Part shown: positions 1 through 8,705 of the stretch, piece by piece
How the letters are laid out: every line of letters begins with the position of its first letter
Position numbering within the stretch: position 1 is the first letter of the stretch
Source: Candidatus Dechloromonas phosphoritropha
GTDB lineage: Bacteria > Pseudomonadota > Gammaproteobacteria > Burkholderiales > Rhodocyclaceae
Length of the DNA: 64,000 nt
Direction: 5' to 3'
Assembly (NCBI GenBank): GCA_016722705.1
Contig: JADKGN010000004.1
Location: 1,302,001 to 1,366,000, forward strand
Notes under the pieces: generated by a model
The model's database searches: none
The model's input: only the letters and a program-made list of their open reading frames with translations
Told to the model about the DNA's origin: nothing
Made by a program: the position numbers and the translations under genes

Positions 1-869
1 TCTTCGATGCGCCAGCGCCGATGATAGAGATCTGCGAATGCAGGCGCCGGATACTGCGCACTGTCGAGCAAGGACGTCATGAGCACGCGCACCTTACCGG
101 CGGGTGTCACTTGGCGGATCAGGCGCACGGTCGAGGCCTGGCGGGGACACTCATAATCGACGGCATCCCGGCAATTCGGCGGTGGCAGGGTCACCACGGT
201 GTCGTCCTGGCCGGAGCGCATGAACTGCGTGATGGCGGCAAAGGTCGACGACGAATCGCAGCGCATGCAAAAGGGAATCTCCCGATGCAGCAAGGCGGCC
301 ACCAGCCACGCGCCCGGGTAACCGCGGTCGAGCAGCAGCATGTCGTGGCGGTCAATCCGGTCCAGGCGCTCGAACAGCATCTGCCGCTCACCAACCAGGG
401 GGCTGTGCAGGATCAGCGAATCGAACAACTCGATGCCCGGACGAAACAAGCCGAACAGCGTCGCCTCGCGCACACACCGCTTGCCCTCCGCGTTGAGCAA
501 GGTCAAGCGAACCTTGGAGGCATCGGCGGCCAGAACCCGCAATCCCTGCCAGAGCGGCTGACCGGGAAGGGCTTCATCGACCAGCCGCAGCAACTCTGTG
601 TTGAGCGGATCGAAGACATTCGCATAGAGGCGGCTACGCGCCTTCGAGAACGCACTGGCGGTCACCACCCGAGACAAGCGGGTTCGCCGCGCCAGCAGCG
701 TGAAGAACGCATCGAGTTCGCCCTGCACGGCCCCACGCACACCGCTGAGCAGGAAAGCGATCAGATCGGTGAAGGGCAATCCACGGCTGCGCGTGAAATT
801 CCGGGAATCACGGCGAGCCGCTTCGCGAAAGGCTGTGCTCTGAATGAAGTCCGCAAGCCTGAAAAGCAC
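1..869 (-). CDS. IS4-family transposase (C-terminus beyond window)
   Basis: DDE transposase that cuts and joins the ends of its own IS. The protein starts at a GTG (867-869) and matches the first two thirds of the 412-residue transposase at 28932-30170. Visible parts include the N-terminal region with FTRSRGLPFTDLIAFLL and the catalytic-core segment ADASKVRLTLL. The Y-R-E-K region falls outside the window. Two near-identical copies about 29 kb apart indicate recent transposition and a possible substrate for homologous recombination. Confidence 0.88.
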   Translation of the reverse strand, partial: MLFRLADFIQSTAFREAARRDSRNFTRSRGLPFTDLIAFLLSGVRGAVQGELDAFFTLLARRTRLSRVVTASAFSKARSRLYANVFDPLNTELLRLVDEALPGQPLWQGLRVLAADASKVRLTLLNAEGKRCVREATLFGLFRPGIELFDSLILHSPLVGERQMLFERLDRIDRHDMLLLDRGYPGAWLVAALLHREIPFCMRCDSSSTFAAITQFMRSGQDDTVVTLPPPNCRDAVDYECPRQASTVRLIRQVTPAGKVRVLMTSLLDSAQYPAPAFADLYHRRWRIE

Positions 870-998
870 ATTGACATATTTAGGACGGCATATTTAACCT
901 ATAAATATCAATCCGTTACGAGACCCAATTCTACCCCGATATGGCCGGCTTATCGCGGCGGCTGTAAAATATGCAAACGCGCTAAGTCAAGAGGATTG
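1..998 (-). mobile_element. IS4-family element, copy 1 (cut by window edge)
   Basis: Near-identical to the complete element at 28908-30299: window base 1 corresponds to 29302, and one base difference was noticed near 936. Only the end carrying the transposase start is present. Its terminal inverted repeat, GCTAAGTCAAGAGGATTG, lies at 981-998. The other end is outside the window, so the target duplication cannot be checked. Confidence 0.9.
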
Positions 999-1118
999 CC
1001 CTGCACGCCCGCTCAACTTCTCCAGTTTGTCGATGGCGACCTGCTGGGCGACTTTGACTTGCCGGACGATTTTCGGGCGGCAGTCGAGCAACCCGCACCG
1101 GAGGCTGCGGAGCCGACC
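999..1118 (+). other. Orphan coding remnant between two IS elements
   Basis: A 120-bp island of non-IS sequence between the ends of two IS4-type elements. One plus-strand frame reads without a stop and looks like a genuine protein tail (QLLQFVDGDLLGDFDLPDDF, followed by an AVEQPAPEAAEP-like end). It runs straight into the second IS end, so it is probably a fragment of a host gene disrupted by both insertions. I do not recognise the family. Confidence 0.35.
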
Positions 1119-2509
1119 CAATCCTCTTGACTTAGCGGTCTGTCATCTAATTTTGGCAACTTTGCCATCTGGCCGCGCCAAGATATAATCGAGCATGTAA
1201 CCAATTGATATAAATAGGCGTTATATGACGGCCTAAATATGCCAATATCGTTTCACGGCTAACGGACTACATTCATGGCGCCAATTTCCTTGCCGCCGCC
1301 CGCCGCGAGCCTCGGTTTTTCACCCGAAACCGTGAATTGCCATTCACGAATCTGATCGCTTTCCTGCTCACCGGCATTCGCGGCGCAGTTCAGGCGGAGC
1401 TTGATTCCTGCTTTGCCCTGCTTGCCGGAAGAACCCGCCTTTGTCGGGCGATCACGGCCAGTGCCTTCTCAAAGGCGCGCAGCCATCTGGTCGCCAATCT
1501 CTTTGAGCCGCTCAATACAGAATTGCTGCGCCTGGTCGATGAGGTCGTTCCGCAGCAGCCGGACTGGCAAGGCTTGCGGGTCTTGGCGGCGGATGCATCG
1601 AAGGTACGTCTGACCTTGCTTGACCTGGAAGGGCGCCGCCATATTCGAGAAGCGGCCATCTTCGGTTTGTTTCGGCCAGGGATCGAATTGTTCGACTCGC
1701 TGATTTTGCACAGTTCGCTGGTCGGCGAACGTCAGATGTTGTTTGAGCGGCTTGACCGACTCGGTGCTCAGGACATGCTGGTGCTTGATCGCGGGTATCC
1801 GGGTGCCTGGTTGGTCGCGGCGCTGTTGCATCGAGGTATCCCCTTTTGCATACGCTGTGATTCGTCCGCTTCCTTTTCTGCCATCACCCAGTTCATGCGA
1901 TCCGGAGAAGATGAGGCGCAGGTGACATTGCCGCCACCGCATCGTCAGGATGCCATTGATTACGAGTGTCCGCGTCTGCCTTCTATGGTTCGCCTGATTC
2001 GTCAGGTGACGCCGACTGGCAAGGTACGGGTCTTGATGACCTCCTTGCTTGATACCGCGCGGTATCCGGCCACAAGCTTCTCAGCCCTTTATCACAGCCG
2101 TTGGCGTATCGAGGAGGCGTTCAAGCGCATCAAACACCGGCTCAATCTGGAGCACACGTCCGGCCTGACTTGGCTGGCCGCCTGCCAGGATGTTGGGGCC
2201 AAGATGGTGTGTGACAATCTCAATGCCCTGGCCACCTACCTGGCTGCGGAAGAGCGGCTGCCCAGCGATTCGCCATGGCGAGTGAATCGGACGATGGCCT
2301 TCAATACCGTACGTCGTATCTTGCCCCGAGTCTTGGCGGGTGTGCAGCAAATCACCACCCGAGTTACCAAGGAAATCTTCTCGGAAATCGTCAAAAACCT
2401 TCAGAAATTTATCCCTGATCGTGCTCGACCTCGGCCAAACCAGCGAAAGCCTCACCTGTCCTTTGCTTACAAACCCGCCGTATGACTATGGACTAAGTTG
2501 AGAGGATTG
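1119..2509 (+). mobile_element. IS4-family element related to, but distinct from, copy 1
   Basis: Bounded by inverted repeats CAATCCTCTTGACTTAG (1119-1135) and CTAAGTTGAGAGGATTG (2493-2509). Length is 1391 bp, essentially that of the related element at 28908-30299. The outer flanks do not show a matching 10-bp duplication, so the element was probably rearranged after insertion or shares a junction with the neighbouring copy. Confidence 0.85.
1337..2485 (+). CDS. IS4-family transposase
   Basis: 382-residue DDE transposase, clearly homologous along its length to the transposase at 28932-30170. It has the IS4 signature Y-(2)-R-(3)-E-(6)-K in LYHSRWRIEEAFKRIKHRL and the catalytic-core segment LAADASKVRLTLLD. 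The first usable start codon is a TTG at 1337. The homologue carries about 30 more N-terminal residues, and matching sequence continues upstream in frame (for example AARREPRFFTRNRE) but without an ATG or GTG. The start may therefore have been lost and activity is uncertain. Confidence 0.85.
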   Translation: MPFTNLIAFLLTGIRGAVQAELDSCFALLAGRTRLCRAITASAFSKARSHLVANLFEPLNTELLRLVDEVVPQQPDWQGLRVLAADASKVRLTLLDLEGRRHIREAAIFGLFRPGIELFDSLILHSSLVGERQMLFERLDRLGAQDMLVLDRGYPGAWLVAALLHRGIPFCIRCDSSASFSAITQFMRSGEDEAQVTLPPPHRQDAIDYECPRLPSMVRLIRQVTPTGKVRVLMTSLLDTARYPATSFSALYHSRWRIEEAFKRIKHRLNLEHTSGLTWLAACQDVGAKMVCDNLNALATYLAAEERLPSDSPWRVNRTMAFNTVRRILPRVLAGVQQITTRVTKEIFSEIVKNLQKFIPDRARPRPNQRKPHLSFAYKPAV

Positions 2510-2548
2510 GGGTATTGGTAGGCGCTCAACATCCATGGTTTCCGCTAG

Positions 2549-4087
2549 CAGCCTGTCGGACTTAACCAGAAATATGATATAATCATATCCACTATTTCAA
2601 CGGGCACGGTAATGGCCTTTCAATCGATAGATCGAGATACGGATTACCTACTCCCACCTTCGGTGCAGGATTGGTTACCCAAGGCGCACTTGGCACGGTA
2701 CGTTGTGGATGTGGTCGAAGGGCTGGACCTCTCGGCGCTGGAGCGGGCCTATGCGGGCAGAGGCAGTGAGGCCTACCCTCCGGCGACGCTGCTGTCGTTG
2801 CTGATCTACGGTTACGCCACGGGCACGTTCTCCAGTCGCAAGATCGAACGGGCAACGTACGACTCGCTGGCGTTCCGGTACATTGCCTGCAACCGGCATC
2901 CGGATCACGACACCCTGGCGACGTTCAGGACGCGCTTTGGCCAGGAATTTGAATCGGCGTTTGTTCAAGTGCTACAGGTGGCCCGAGAGAACCAACTCTC
3001 GCGCTTTGGCACGGTAAGCCTGGATGGCACCAAGATTCACGCCAATGCTAGCCGGCACAGCGCCTTGTCGTACGGGCATTGCGAGAAGATCGAAGCCCAT
3101 CTGAAGGCCGAAGTGCAGGAACTGTTAGCGCTGGCCGCAGCGGCCGACCAGTCGGTCGTGCCGGACGGGGTCAGCATTCCCGAGGAGATCACCCGCCGGG
3201 AAGATCGCTTGGCCGCGATTGCGGCGGCCAAGGTCAAGATCGAAGCGCGAGCCCAGGAGCGGTTCGCGGGGGAACAGGCCGAGTACGAGGCCAAGATGTC
3301 GGCTCGTGTGGCCAAGGAAGCAAAGACGGGCAAGAAGCCCCGTAGCAAGGAGCCGGAGCCTCCCGAGCCGGGCCCGCGAGCCAACGACCCGATCAACCTG
3401 ACCGACGAAGAATCGCGGATCATGAAGGTGGCTGGTGGCGGCTTTGAGCAGTGCTATAACGCGCAGGCGGTCGTTGACACCGAATCGATGCTCATCCTCG
3501 CCACGCATGTTACTCAAGCCACGAACGACAAAGAACAGGTTGAGCCCATGCTGGCGAAAGTTCAGGCTAACCCCGAAGGGCTAAATCAGCCCAAGACCTG
3601 GCTGGCCGACACCGGCTATTACAGCGCGAAGAACGTCGCGGCGTGTCTCGCCGCCAACAGTGAGCCGCTGATTGCCGTCCAGCGCGACGAGCACCATCCG
3701 GACTGGCGGGAACGTTTTACCGAGCCGCTGCTGCTGGCGGGCGACGCCTCGCCGGTCGAGATCATGAAACACACGCTCAAGACACGAACGGGGCGTGCCG
3801 CCTATGCGCTACGCAAACAGACGGTTGACCCGGTGTTCGGCATCATCAAGTCGGTGATGGGCTTGCGCCAGTTTCTGCTCCGCGGTCTTTCTAACGTCAA
3901 GAACGAATGGACGCTGGTTTGCCTCGCGTGGAATTTGAAGCGCATGGCCGTATTGCGTCCGCAGTGAGAAAATAGAACAGGAGCATTGCAATTCCATGAA
4001 AAAACAACCCGATTTCGCCCCAAAAGGTGTCAATTCGTCCCGGATTATGAAATCGCGCCATCGGTCGAACTCAAGCCCGACAGGCTG
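2549..4087 (+). mobile_element. IS1182-family element flanked by CTAG
   Basis: Inverted repeats CAGCCTGTCGGACTT (from 2549) and AAGCCCGACAGGCTG (to 4087) bound the element. The tetranucleotide CTAG directly abuts both ends (2545-2548 and 4088-4091), consistent with a 4-bp target duplication. The element carries one intact transposase gene. Confidence 0.88.
2612..3967 (+). CDS. IS1182-family transposase
   Basis: 451-residue DDE transposase, full length for the family. The N-terminal part (residues about 1-110) is the DUF772-like domain with LPPSVQDWLP and RYIACNRHPDHDTLATFR. The first catalytic Asp is in VSLDGTKIHANAS, followed by a charged coiled insert rich in A, E and K (about residues 165-260). 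The second Asp is in WLADTGYYS. The C-terminus has DPVFGIIKSVMGLRQFLLRG. An AT-rich stretch with TATAAT just upstream (2576-2581) is a plausible promoter. The gene looks functional. Confidence 0.92.
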   Translation: MAFQSIDRDTDYLLPPSVQDWLPKAHLARYVVDVVEGLDLSALERAYAGRGSEAYPPATLLSLLIYGYATGTFSSRKIERATYDSLAFRYIACNRHPDHDTLATFRTRFGQEFESAFVQVLQVARENQLSRFGTVSLDGTKIHANASRHSALSYGHCEKIEAHLKAEVQELLALAAAADQSVVPDGVSIPEEITRREDRLAAIAAAKVKIEARAQERFAGEQAEYEAKMSARVAKEAKTGKKPRSKEPEPPEPGPRANDPINLTDEESRIMKVAGGGFEQCYNAQAVVDTESMLILATHVTQATNDKEQVEPMLAKVQANPEGLNQPKTWLADTGYYSAKNVAACLAANSEPLIAVQRDEHHPDWRERFTEPLLLAGDASPVEIMKHTLKTRTGRAAYALRKQTVDPVFGIIKSVMGLRQFLLRGLSNVKNEWTLVCLAWNLKRMAVLRPQ

Positions 4088-4119
4088 CTAGCTGTTCCGG
4101 CAAGTGCCGGCCCAGAACA

Positions 4120-5085
4120 TCAGCCCTCCTGCAGCCCGTGCCACATTTCCCTGTCGCGCTCGGCCGTCCAGATCCGCGGATGCTTGATGCCGCTCGCCTC
4201 ATCCACCGCACGCGCGACATCGAAGGGGAGGCAATGCTCGTAGATGAAGACGTGGCCGAACTTCGGATCCATGGCTTTGCGCGCATGCGCCATCGCCTGC
4301 TTCAGGTTCATGTCCTGGGCGACGGCTTCCTTCGCGGAGTTCAGCAGCGTGCTGACGAAATCGCGGGTGTAGGCCAGGCCCTCGGCCACGCGGGCCGTGC
4401 CAACCAGCACCGGACCACGGCCGGGCACCAGCTTTTCGGCGCTGAAGGCGGCCAGCGCGTCGAGCGTCGCCGGCCATTCCGCGAGCTGGGCGTCACCGGT
4501 GTTACAGGCGGCGTCGGCCTCGACCAGGTCGCCGGAGAACAGGACCTTCTCGGATGGGATCCAGACGATGGTGTCGCCCGTGGTGTGGCCCATGCCGACG
4601 TGCATGATCTTTACGTCCAGGCCCTTGCCCAGCCACAGGGTCATCTCGTTCCTGAAGACGAGGGTCGGCCAGGTCAGTCCGGGTATTGATTCGAAGTTTT
4701 CGAACAGGCGCGGGAAGCGCTCGTATTCGGACATCATGTCCTGTTGACCGCGCTCGACGATCATCTCCCACGTGCCCTGGCTGGCGATGATCTCCTGCAT
4801 GCCCTCGGCTTGGTAGCCGGAAGCGCCGAGGACGCGCACGGCATGGTAGTGCGAGAGCACGACATACTTGATCGGCTTGTCGGTGATCTTGCGGATCTCG
4901 GCGATGAGGTTCCGCGCCATCACCGGCGTCGCCAACGCGTCGCAGATCAGCACGGCGTCCTCGCCGATGACAATGCCGGTATTGGGGTCGCCCTCGGCGG
5001 TGTAAGCCCAGCAGTGCGCGGAAAGTTGTTCGAAGGTCGTCTTCTTGACCTCGAGGTCGGCGATCGAAGCGAATTGCTTGCTCAT
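4120..5085 (-). CDS. MBL-fold metallohydrolase with altered metal motif
   Basis: 321 residues, apparently cytoplasmic, as no signal peptide is seen. The fold is recognisable from GIVIGEDAVLICDALATPV, the loop SHYHAVRVLGASGY, the GMGHTTGDTIVW segment and the FSGDLVEADAACNTGD segment. The usual HxHxDH zinc motif reads HYHAVR, so the Asp and third His of the canonical site are replaced. This looks like a subfamily trait rather than damage because the rest is well preserved. The substrate is unknown. A GAGGAG ribosome site sits just ahead of the ATG. The gene is divergent from paaY and borders the IS cluster. Confidence 0.8.
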   Translation of the reverse strand: MSKQFASIADLEVKKTTFEQLSAHCWAYTAEGDPNTGIVIGEDAVLICDALATPVMARNLIAEIRKITDKPIKYVVLSHYHAVRVLGASGYQAEGMQEIIASQGTWEMIVERGQQDMMSEYERFPRLFENFESIPGLTWPTLVFRNEMTLWLGKGLDVKIMHVGMGHTTGDTIVWIPSEKVLFSGDLVEADAACNTGDAQLAEWPATLDALAAFSAEKLVPGRGPVLVGTARVAEGLAYTRDFVSTLLNSAKEAVAQDMNLKQAMAHARKAMDPKFGHVFIYEHCLPFDVARAVDEASGIKHPRIWTAERDREMWHGLQEG

Positions 5086-5351
5086 GGGTGGAACTCCTCT
5101 AGATGCCAGGGTGCGCGACGTTCACCTTGTTCAGCACGGTGATTTCAGGATGATGCGGGCGGGACGGTGAGCACAATGCCAGCAACCGCTTCCCGTTGAC
5201 AATGGCAAACCAAACAACCCTGCCGACTTCGGCGGTAACCCAAGCTCTTGCCGGCCGTCCAGTTCCTTGCTCCAGGCAATTCCCGAGCATACTCGAAGCG
5301 AAAACCGCTGCCATTTTATAGAATCCGCTCATCACCTGTCAGGAGTTGCGA

Positions 5352-5987
5352 ATGAATACCCTGCGCGTCTATGCGATCGACGGCATCGTCCCCGTGGTCG
5401 ACCCGTCGGCCTTCGTTCACCCAAGCGCCGTTCTGATCGGCGACGTGATCGTCGGCCCTGGCTGTTATGTCGGCCCCTGCGCCAGCCTGCGCGGCGACTT
5501 CGGCCGGCTGCTCCTTGAGCGCGGCGCCAACCTGCAGGATACCTGCGTCATGCACGGATTTCCCGGTACCGATACCATCGTCGGCGAGGATGGGCATATC
5601 GGCCACGGCGCCGTGCTGCACGGCTGCCAGGTGCGCAGGAACGCGCTGGTCGGCATGAATGCGGTGATCATGGACAACGCCGTGATCGGCGAATCGGCTA
5701 TCGTCGCCGCCTGCGCCTTTGTCAAGGCCGGCGTCGAGATACCTCCGCGCAGCCTTGCCGCCGGCATGCCGGCCAGGGTCATCCGTGCCCTCGCGGAAGA
5801 CGAAATCGCCTGGAAGGTCGAGGGAACCCGCACCTACCAGGAGCTCACCCGGCGCTGCCTGGCGACGATGGTCGAATGCGATCCGCTCGGCGCCGCCGAA
5901 CCCGACCGCCCGCGCATTCACATGCCGGACGTGATCCCGCTCGTGGAACTGAAGAGGCGTGGCGACCAGGAGCAAGGCCATGATTGA
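5352..5987 (+). CDS. paaY: PaaY-like gamma-carbonic-anhydrase-fold protein
   Basis: 211-residue left-handed beta-helix protein of the hexapeptide-repeat family. Repeats are visible from VDPSAFVHPSAVLIGDVIVG through GPCASLRGDFGRLLLERG to the GEDGHIGHGAVLHGCQV and GESAIVAACAFVKAG segments. The histidines of HGF, GHIGHG and LHG match the metal ligands of gamma-type carbonic anhydrases. The C-terminal tail (MPDVIPLVELKRRG) resembles PaaY, a thioesterase associated with phenylacetate catabolism. AGGAG at 5341-5345 supports the ATG at 5352. It lies far from the paa cluster at 43-52 kb, so the assignment to that pathway is by family only. Confidence 0.78.
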   Translation: MNTLRVYAIDGIVPVVDPSAFVHPSAVLIGDVIVGPGCYVGPCASLRGDFGRLLLERGANLQDTCVMHGFPGTDTIVGEDGHIGHGAVLHGCQVRRNALVGMNAVIMDNAVIGESAIVAACAFVKAGVEIPPRSLAAGMPARVIRALAEDEIAWKVEGTRTYQELTRRCLATMVECDPLGAAEPDRPRIHMPDVIPLVELKRRGDQEQGHD

Positions 5988-6071
5988 CCGGCGTCGCAAC
6001 AGGCGGCACACTCCGTCCATCTGCCGCACCGGCCATACCCGCTGGACGACGGAACAAGATCCCGGCTCACC

Positions 6072-6842
6072 ATGTCCAGCGCCTTCCTCTTCAAAAGCCT
6101 TCTTGGAACCCTCCTGCTCCCGCCGGCCAATGGCCTGCTTTTGCTTCTGCTCGCGGCCCTTTTCCGGCGGCGGCGCTGGGCATTTGGCGTGGCGCTGGTC
6201 GGTGGTACCCTGCTGTTTCTGCAAAGCCTGCCCTTCGTCGCCAGCAGTCTCATCGCCCCCCTGGAAGCGCCGGCCGGCGACGTGTTCGTTTCCGCCCAGG
6301 GAGCCCAAGCAATCGTCGTGCTCGGTAGCGGCCTCAGGCGCGAGGCTCCCGAATACGGCAACGATACCGTCAATGAACGCAGCCTCGTCCGCCTGCGCTA
6401 CGGCGCCACTCTGGCGCGCCGGCTGCAACTTCCCGTCCTGATCGCCGGCGGCGTTCCGCTGCACGCCAGCCGTTCCGAAGCCGATGTGATGGCGGCGATT
6501 GCCGAAAGGGAATTCGCGGTCCCGGTCCGCTGGAAAGAGCGTGAATCCAAGGACACGGTGGATAACGCCAGAATGTCCGCCGAGATTCTCAAGCCGGCCG
6601 GCGTCCGACGCGTGGTGCTGGTCACCCAGGCCTTCCACATGCCCCGCGCGCGTAAGCTTTTCGAAGCAAACGGCCTCGAAGTCATCCCGGCTCCCACCGA
6701 CTTCAAGGGCGTAAACGAGGGACCACTTGCCGTCTCCGACTTTCTTCCGCAAGCCAAGGCGATGCAGACCTCTTATTATGCGCTGCATGAATGGCTGGGG
6801 CTGGCCTGGATTCCCCTGGCAGCGACACTGAACCCCACCTGA
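6072..6842 (+). CDS. YdcF/ElyC-like DUF218 membrane protein
   Basis: 256 residues. Two hydrophobic segments lie at the N-terminus (about residues 7-30 and 36-58), followed by a soluble DUF218 domain starting at AQAIVVLGSGLRREAPEYG. Family hallmarks are the early VLGSG motif, IAGGVPLHA, and SKDTVDNARMSA followed by VTQAFHMPRA. Related proteins (ElyC, SanA, YdcF) act in envelope and peptidoglycan homeostasis, but no reaction is established. It follows paaY by about 85 bp on the same strand and may be cotranscribed. Confidence 0.82.
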   Translation: MSSAFLFKSLLGTLLLPPANGLLLLLLAALFRRRRWAFGVALVGGTLLFLQSLPFVASSLIAPLEAPAGDVFVSAQGAQAIVVLGSGLRREAPEYGNDTVNERSLVRLRYGATLARRLQLPVLIAGGVPLHASRSEADVMAAIAEREFAVPVRWKERESKDTVDNARMSAEILKPAGVRRVVLVTQAFHMPRARKLFEANGLEVIPAPTDFKGVNEGPLAVSDFLPQAKAMQTSYYALHEWLGLAWIPLAATLNPT

Positions 6843-6866
6843 GGCGGACGGCGCCGTTCACCCGGG

Positions 6867-8171
6867 TCATCCGGATGCAAGGTTCAACCGGTGGCTCTTG
6901 TGTATCCTGGCCCGCCAGTTGTCCCCAAGCCCCGCTGCCGCAGCGAACTCCGGCCAGCGCAACACGGCCGCCGTGACTTCCTGGATGATGCTCTCGGCAC
7001 GGCCACGTTTCATCAGCGCGGACCCCGCACACGCTCGGAAATCCTCCAGCGTGAAGCCGTCGCGCTTTCCGTTCAGCGTCATCTGGTGGGTCGAAGTCCA
7101 CGCGCCCGACGGGTTGTAGCCGTAGGTCACATCGAACGCCGGCGCCAACGACCAGCGGCCCTGCCTGTCCATCAGGAAGGCAATGTTCTTCACATGGTCG
7201 TCCTGATTGCGGGCGACGATGTTGAAGACCATGCGCCGGAACTGCTCCTCGACCGCCGCCATCGGCAGGCCGAGCCTGCGGATCGTCAGCAGCGCCTGTT
7301 CGTAGGCGTACGCCCCCGCGTGGTTGAAATCGAAATGTGCCAGCGCGCAAAGCGACTGCATGTGCAGCTTTTCACCGCCGGCCAGCCGGTCGAAACGGCG
7401 GGTCATGAAATGGCGGCGTCCGCCTTCCTCGAGCAACCGGCACTCGGTCATCGTGACGCCGGCCGCCTTCGCCATCAGGTGGTAGGCGTACTCGATGGCG
7501 CCATAGCCTTTCGGATCCTCGAGTTCCTTGTCCCGGTTGCCGGTGACGCCGTCGAATTTCAGCAGCCAGTACTCGAACCCCTCGCCTGCTGCGATCTGCC
7601 CGGAACGCACCTCGTTCGTCTCGCGGTTCCAGGCGATCACCGCCTTGGCCCGCGCGCCGCCGGCGGAGGTGCCGACCCTGAGAATGTCGTTCAGCGCTTT
7701 CTCGCGCACGGGTCCGGCAAAGGTCGCCTGCATCTCATCGCGATGCGTCAGGACATCGGACGCCAGGCGCACCAGGGCATCGATCCTGACCTTGGTCGCC
7801 GTGCGCGGGCGCGGCCCCAGCACCGGCGCAAACTCCAGCGCTCCCATGCCGCGCGTTCCGGTATAGCACAGGCGCTCGATGGCGCCGAAGCTTTCCGGCG
7901 TGCGCCCCTGCGTTGCCAGCCAGGCATCGATCAGGGAATTGCCGAACTTGTCCGGCAGCGAATCCGCCAGCAACCCCGGCAGGCCGTGAAAGGTGTTGCG
8001 CGACAGCGCGGGGAACTCATAGACACGGTCGCTCAGGGGCATGACCAGCGGCGAAAGCTCGATACCGCTGGCGGCGAATCCCAGGGCGTACTGAAAGGCG
8101 GCATGGTCGCGCCCCTCCTCCAGCGCGACCGCCCCAATGGTTCGCCCCCAGAGCCGGACCCTGGCGATCAT
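6867..8171 (-). CDS. hipA: HipA-type Ser/Thr kinase toxin
   Basis: 434 residues, the normal length of HipA. The N-terminal HipA subdomain includes LPLSDRVYEFPAL-like sequence and PGLLADSLPDKFGN. The kinase core has GTSAGGARAKAVIAW, YWLLKFDGV, the catalytic loop NIVARNQDDHVKNI and the metal-binding segment LAPAFDVTYGY, so the toxin looks catalytically intact. HipA kinases phosphorylate translation factors such as aminoacyl-tRNA synthetases and induce growth arrest. The start overlaps the end of the upstream antitoxin gene by 4 bp, as expected for a hipBA operon. Confidence 0.93.
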   Translation of the reverse strand: MIARVRLWGRTIGAVALEEGRDHAAFQYALGFAASGIELSPLVMPLSDRVYEFPALSRNTFHGLPGLLADSLPDKFGNSLIDAWLATQGRTPESFGAIERLCYTGTRGMGALEFAPVLGPRPRTATKVRIDALVRLASDVLTHRDEMQATFAGPVREKALNDILRVGTSAGGARAKAVIAWNRETNEVRSGQIAAGEGFEYWLLKFDGVTGNRDKELEDPKGYGAIEYAYHLMAKAAGVTMTECRLLEEGGRRHFMTRRFDRLAGGEKLHMQSLCALAHFDFNHAGAYAYEQALLTIRRLGLPMAAVEEQFRRMVFNIVARNQDDHVKNIAFLMDRQGRWSLAPAFDVTYGYNPSGAWTSTHQMTLNGKRDGFTLEDFRACAGSALMKRGRAESIIQEVTAAVLRWPEFAAAAGLGDNWRARIHKSHRLNLASG

Positions 8172-8521
8172 GTCCCGTCACCCCAGGTCCATTTCTTCGT
8201 CTCCGCGGACGCCAGCTTGCGGCCCGTGGCCCGCTGTCGCTTGCGACCCTGCAGCTTCAGTTGGGCGATCGGACCCGCCACTCCTTCAGGGACGAGCGCA
8301 TCGAGCCGCTCCAGCAGGCCGAGCGCCCGGCAGACCCGGACAAACCCCGATAGCTGCGTTGCCACCTGGCCAGATTCCAGCCGCTCGACCGTCCGTTTGC
8401 CAAGACCCGCCTCCTCGGCCAGCGCCGCCTGAGTCAGGTTGCGCTCCAGCCGTGCTTGCGTCAGTCGTTCACCCAGCTCACGAAGAATGGACTCATTGCT
8501 CAACGTGTCGGTAATCTTCAT
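8168..8521 (-). CDS. hipB: HipB-type HTH antitoxin
   Basis: 117 residues. An Xre-type helix-turn-helix occupies about residues 15-70 (LGERLTQARLERNLTQAALA, then RTVERLESG). The basic C-terminal tail (QLKLQGRKRQRATGRK) is longer than in E. coli HipB. It would bind and neutralise HipA and repress the operon. It is the first gene of the pair, with a palindrome upstream that could be its operator. Confidence 0.9.
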   Translation of the reverse strand: MKITDTLSNESILRELGERLTQARLERNLTQAALAEEAGLGKRTVERLESGQVATQLSGFVRVCRALGLLERLDALVPEGVAGPIAQLKLQGRKRQRATGRKLASAETKKWTWGDGT

Positions 8522-8562
8522 AATGCGTCACTTTCGGCGAATTAAACGATCAGGTGAATCAT

Positions 8563-8582
8563 ATTCGCCATATATGACGAAT
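8563..8582. promoter_or_regulatory. Inverted repeat upstream of hipBA (candidate operator)
   Basis: ATTCG and CGAAT half-sites separated by 10 bp in an AT-rich stretch about 40 bp upstream of hipB. Further CGAAT/ATTCG-like half-sites lie closer to the gene. The placement fits an autoregulatory HipB operator. Inferred from symmetry and position only. Confidence 0.45.
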
Positions 8583-8650
8583 CGATTAGATCTGAATGAA
8601 CAGATCAAATGGGAACCGACTGCTCGCCAGCCCGGGCACCCGGCCACGCG

Positions 8651-8679
8651 AAAAGGGCGACCCGCCTGCGGATCGCCCT
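8651..8679 (-). terminator. Rho-independent terminator of phaC
   Basis: Read on the minus strand, a GC-rich stem of the form GGGCGATCCGC..GGGTCGCCC is followed by TTTT. It lies immediately downstream of the phaC stop codon. Confidence 0.7.
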
Positions 8680-8705
8680 CGCATCACACCATCAGTTACT
8701 GCCGA

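Noticed and set aside
21..1130. Long plus-strand open frame opposite the IS4 transposase (369 codons; a longer version at 28929-30359)
   Set aside because: It is the antisense shadow of the transposase; the minus frame has the family motifs and ends at the IS repeats.
5316..6788. 490-codon minus-strand frame opposite paaY and the YdcF-like gene
   Set aside because: High GC keeps the antisense open. No domain or ribosome site, while both plus-strand genes have clear families.
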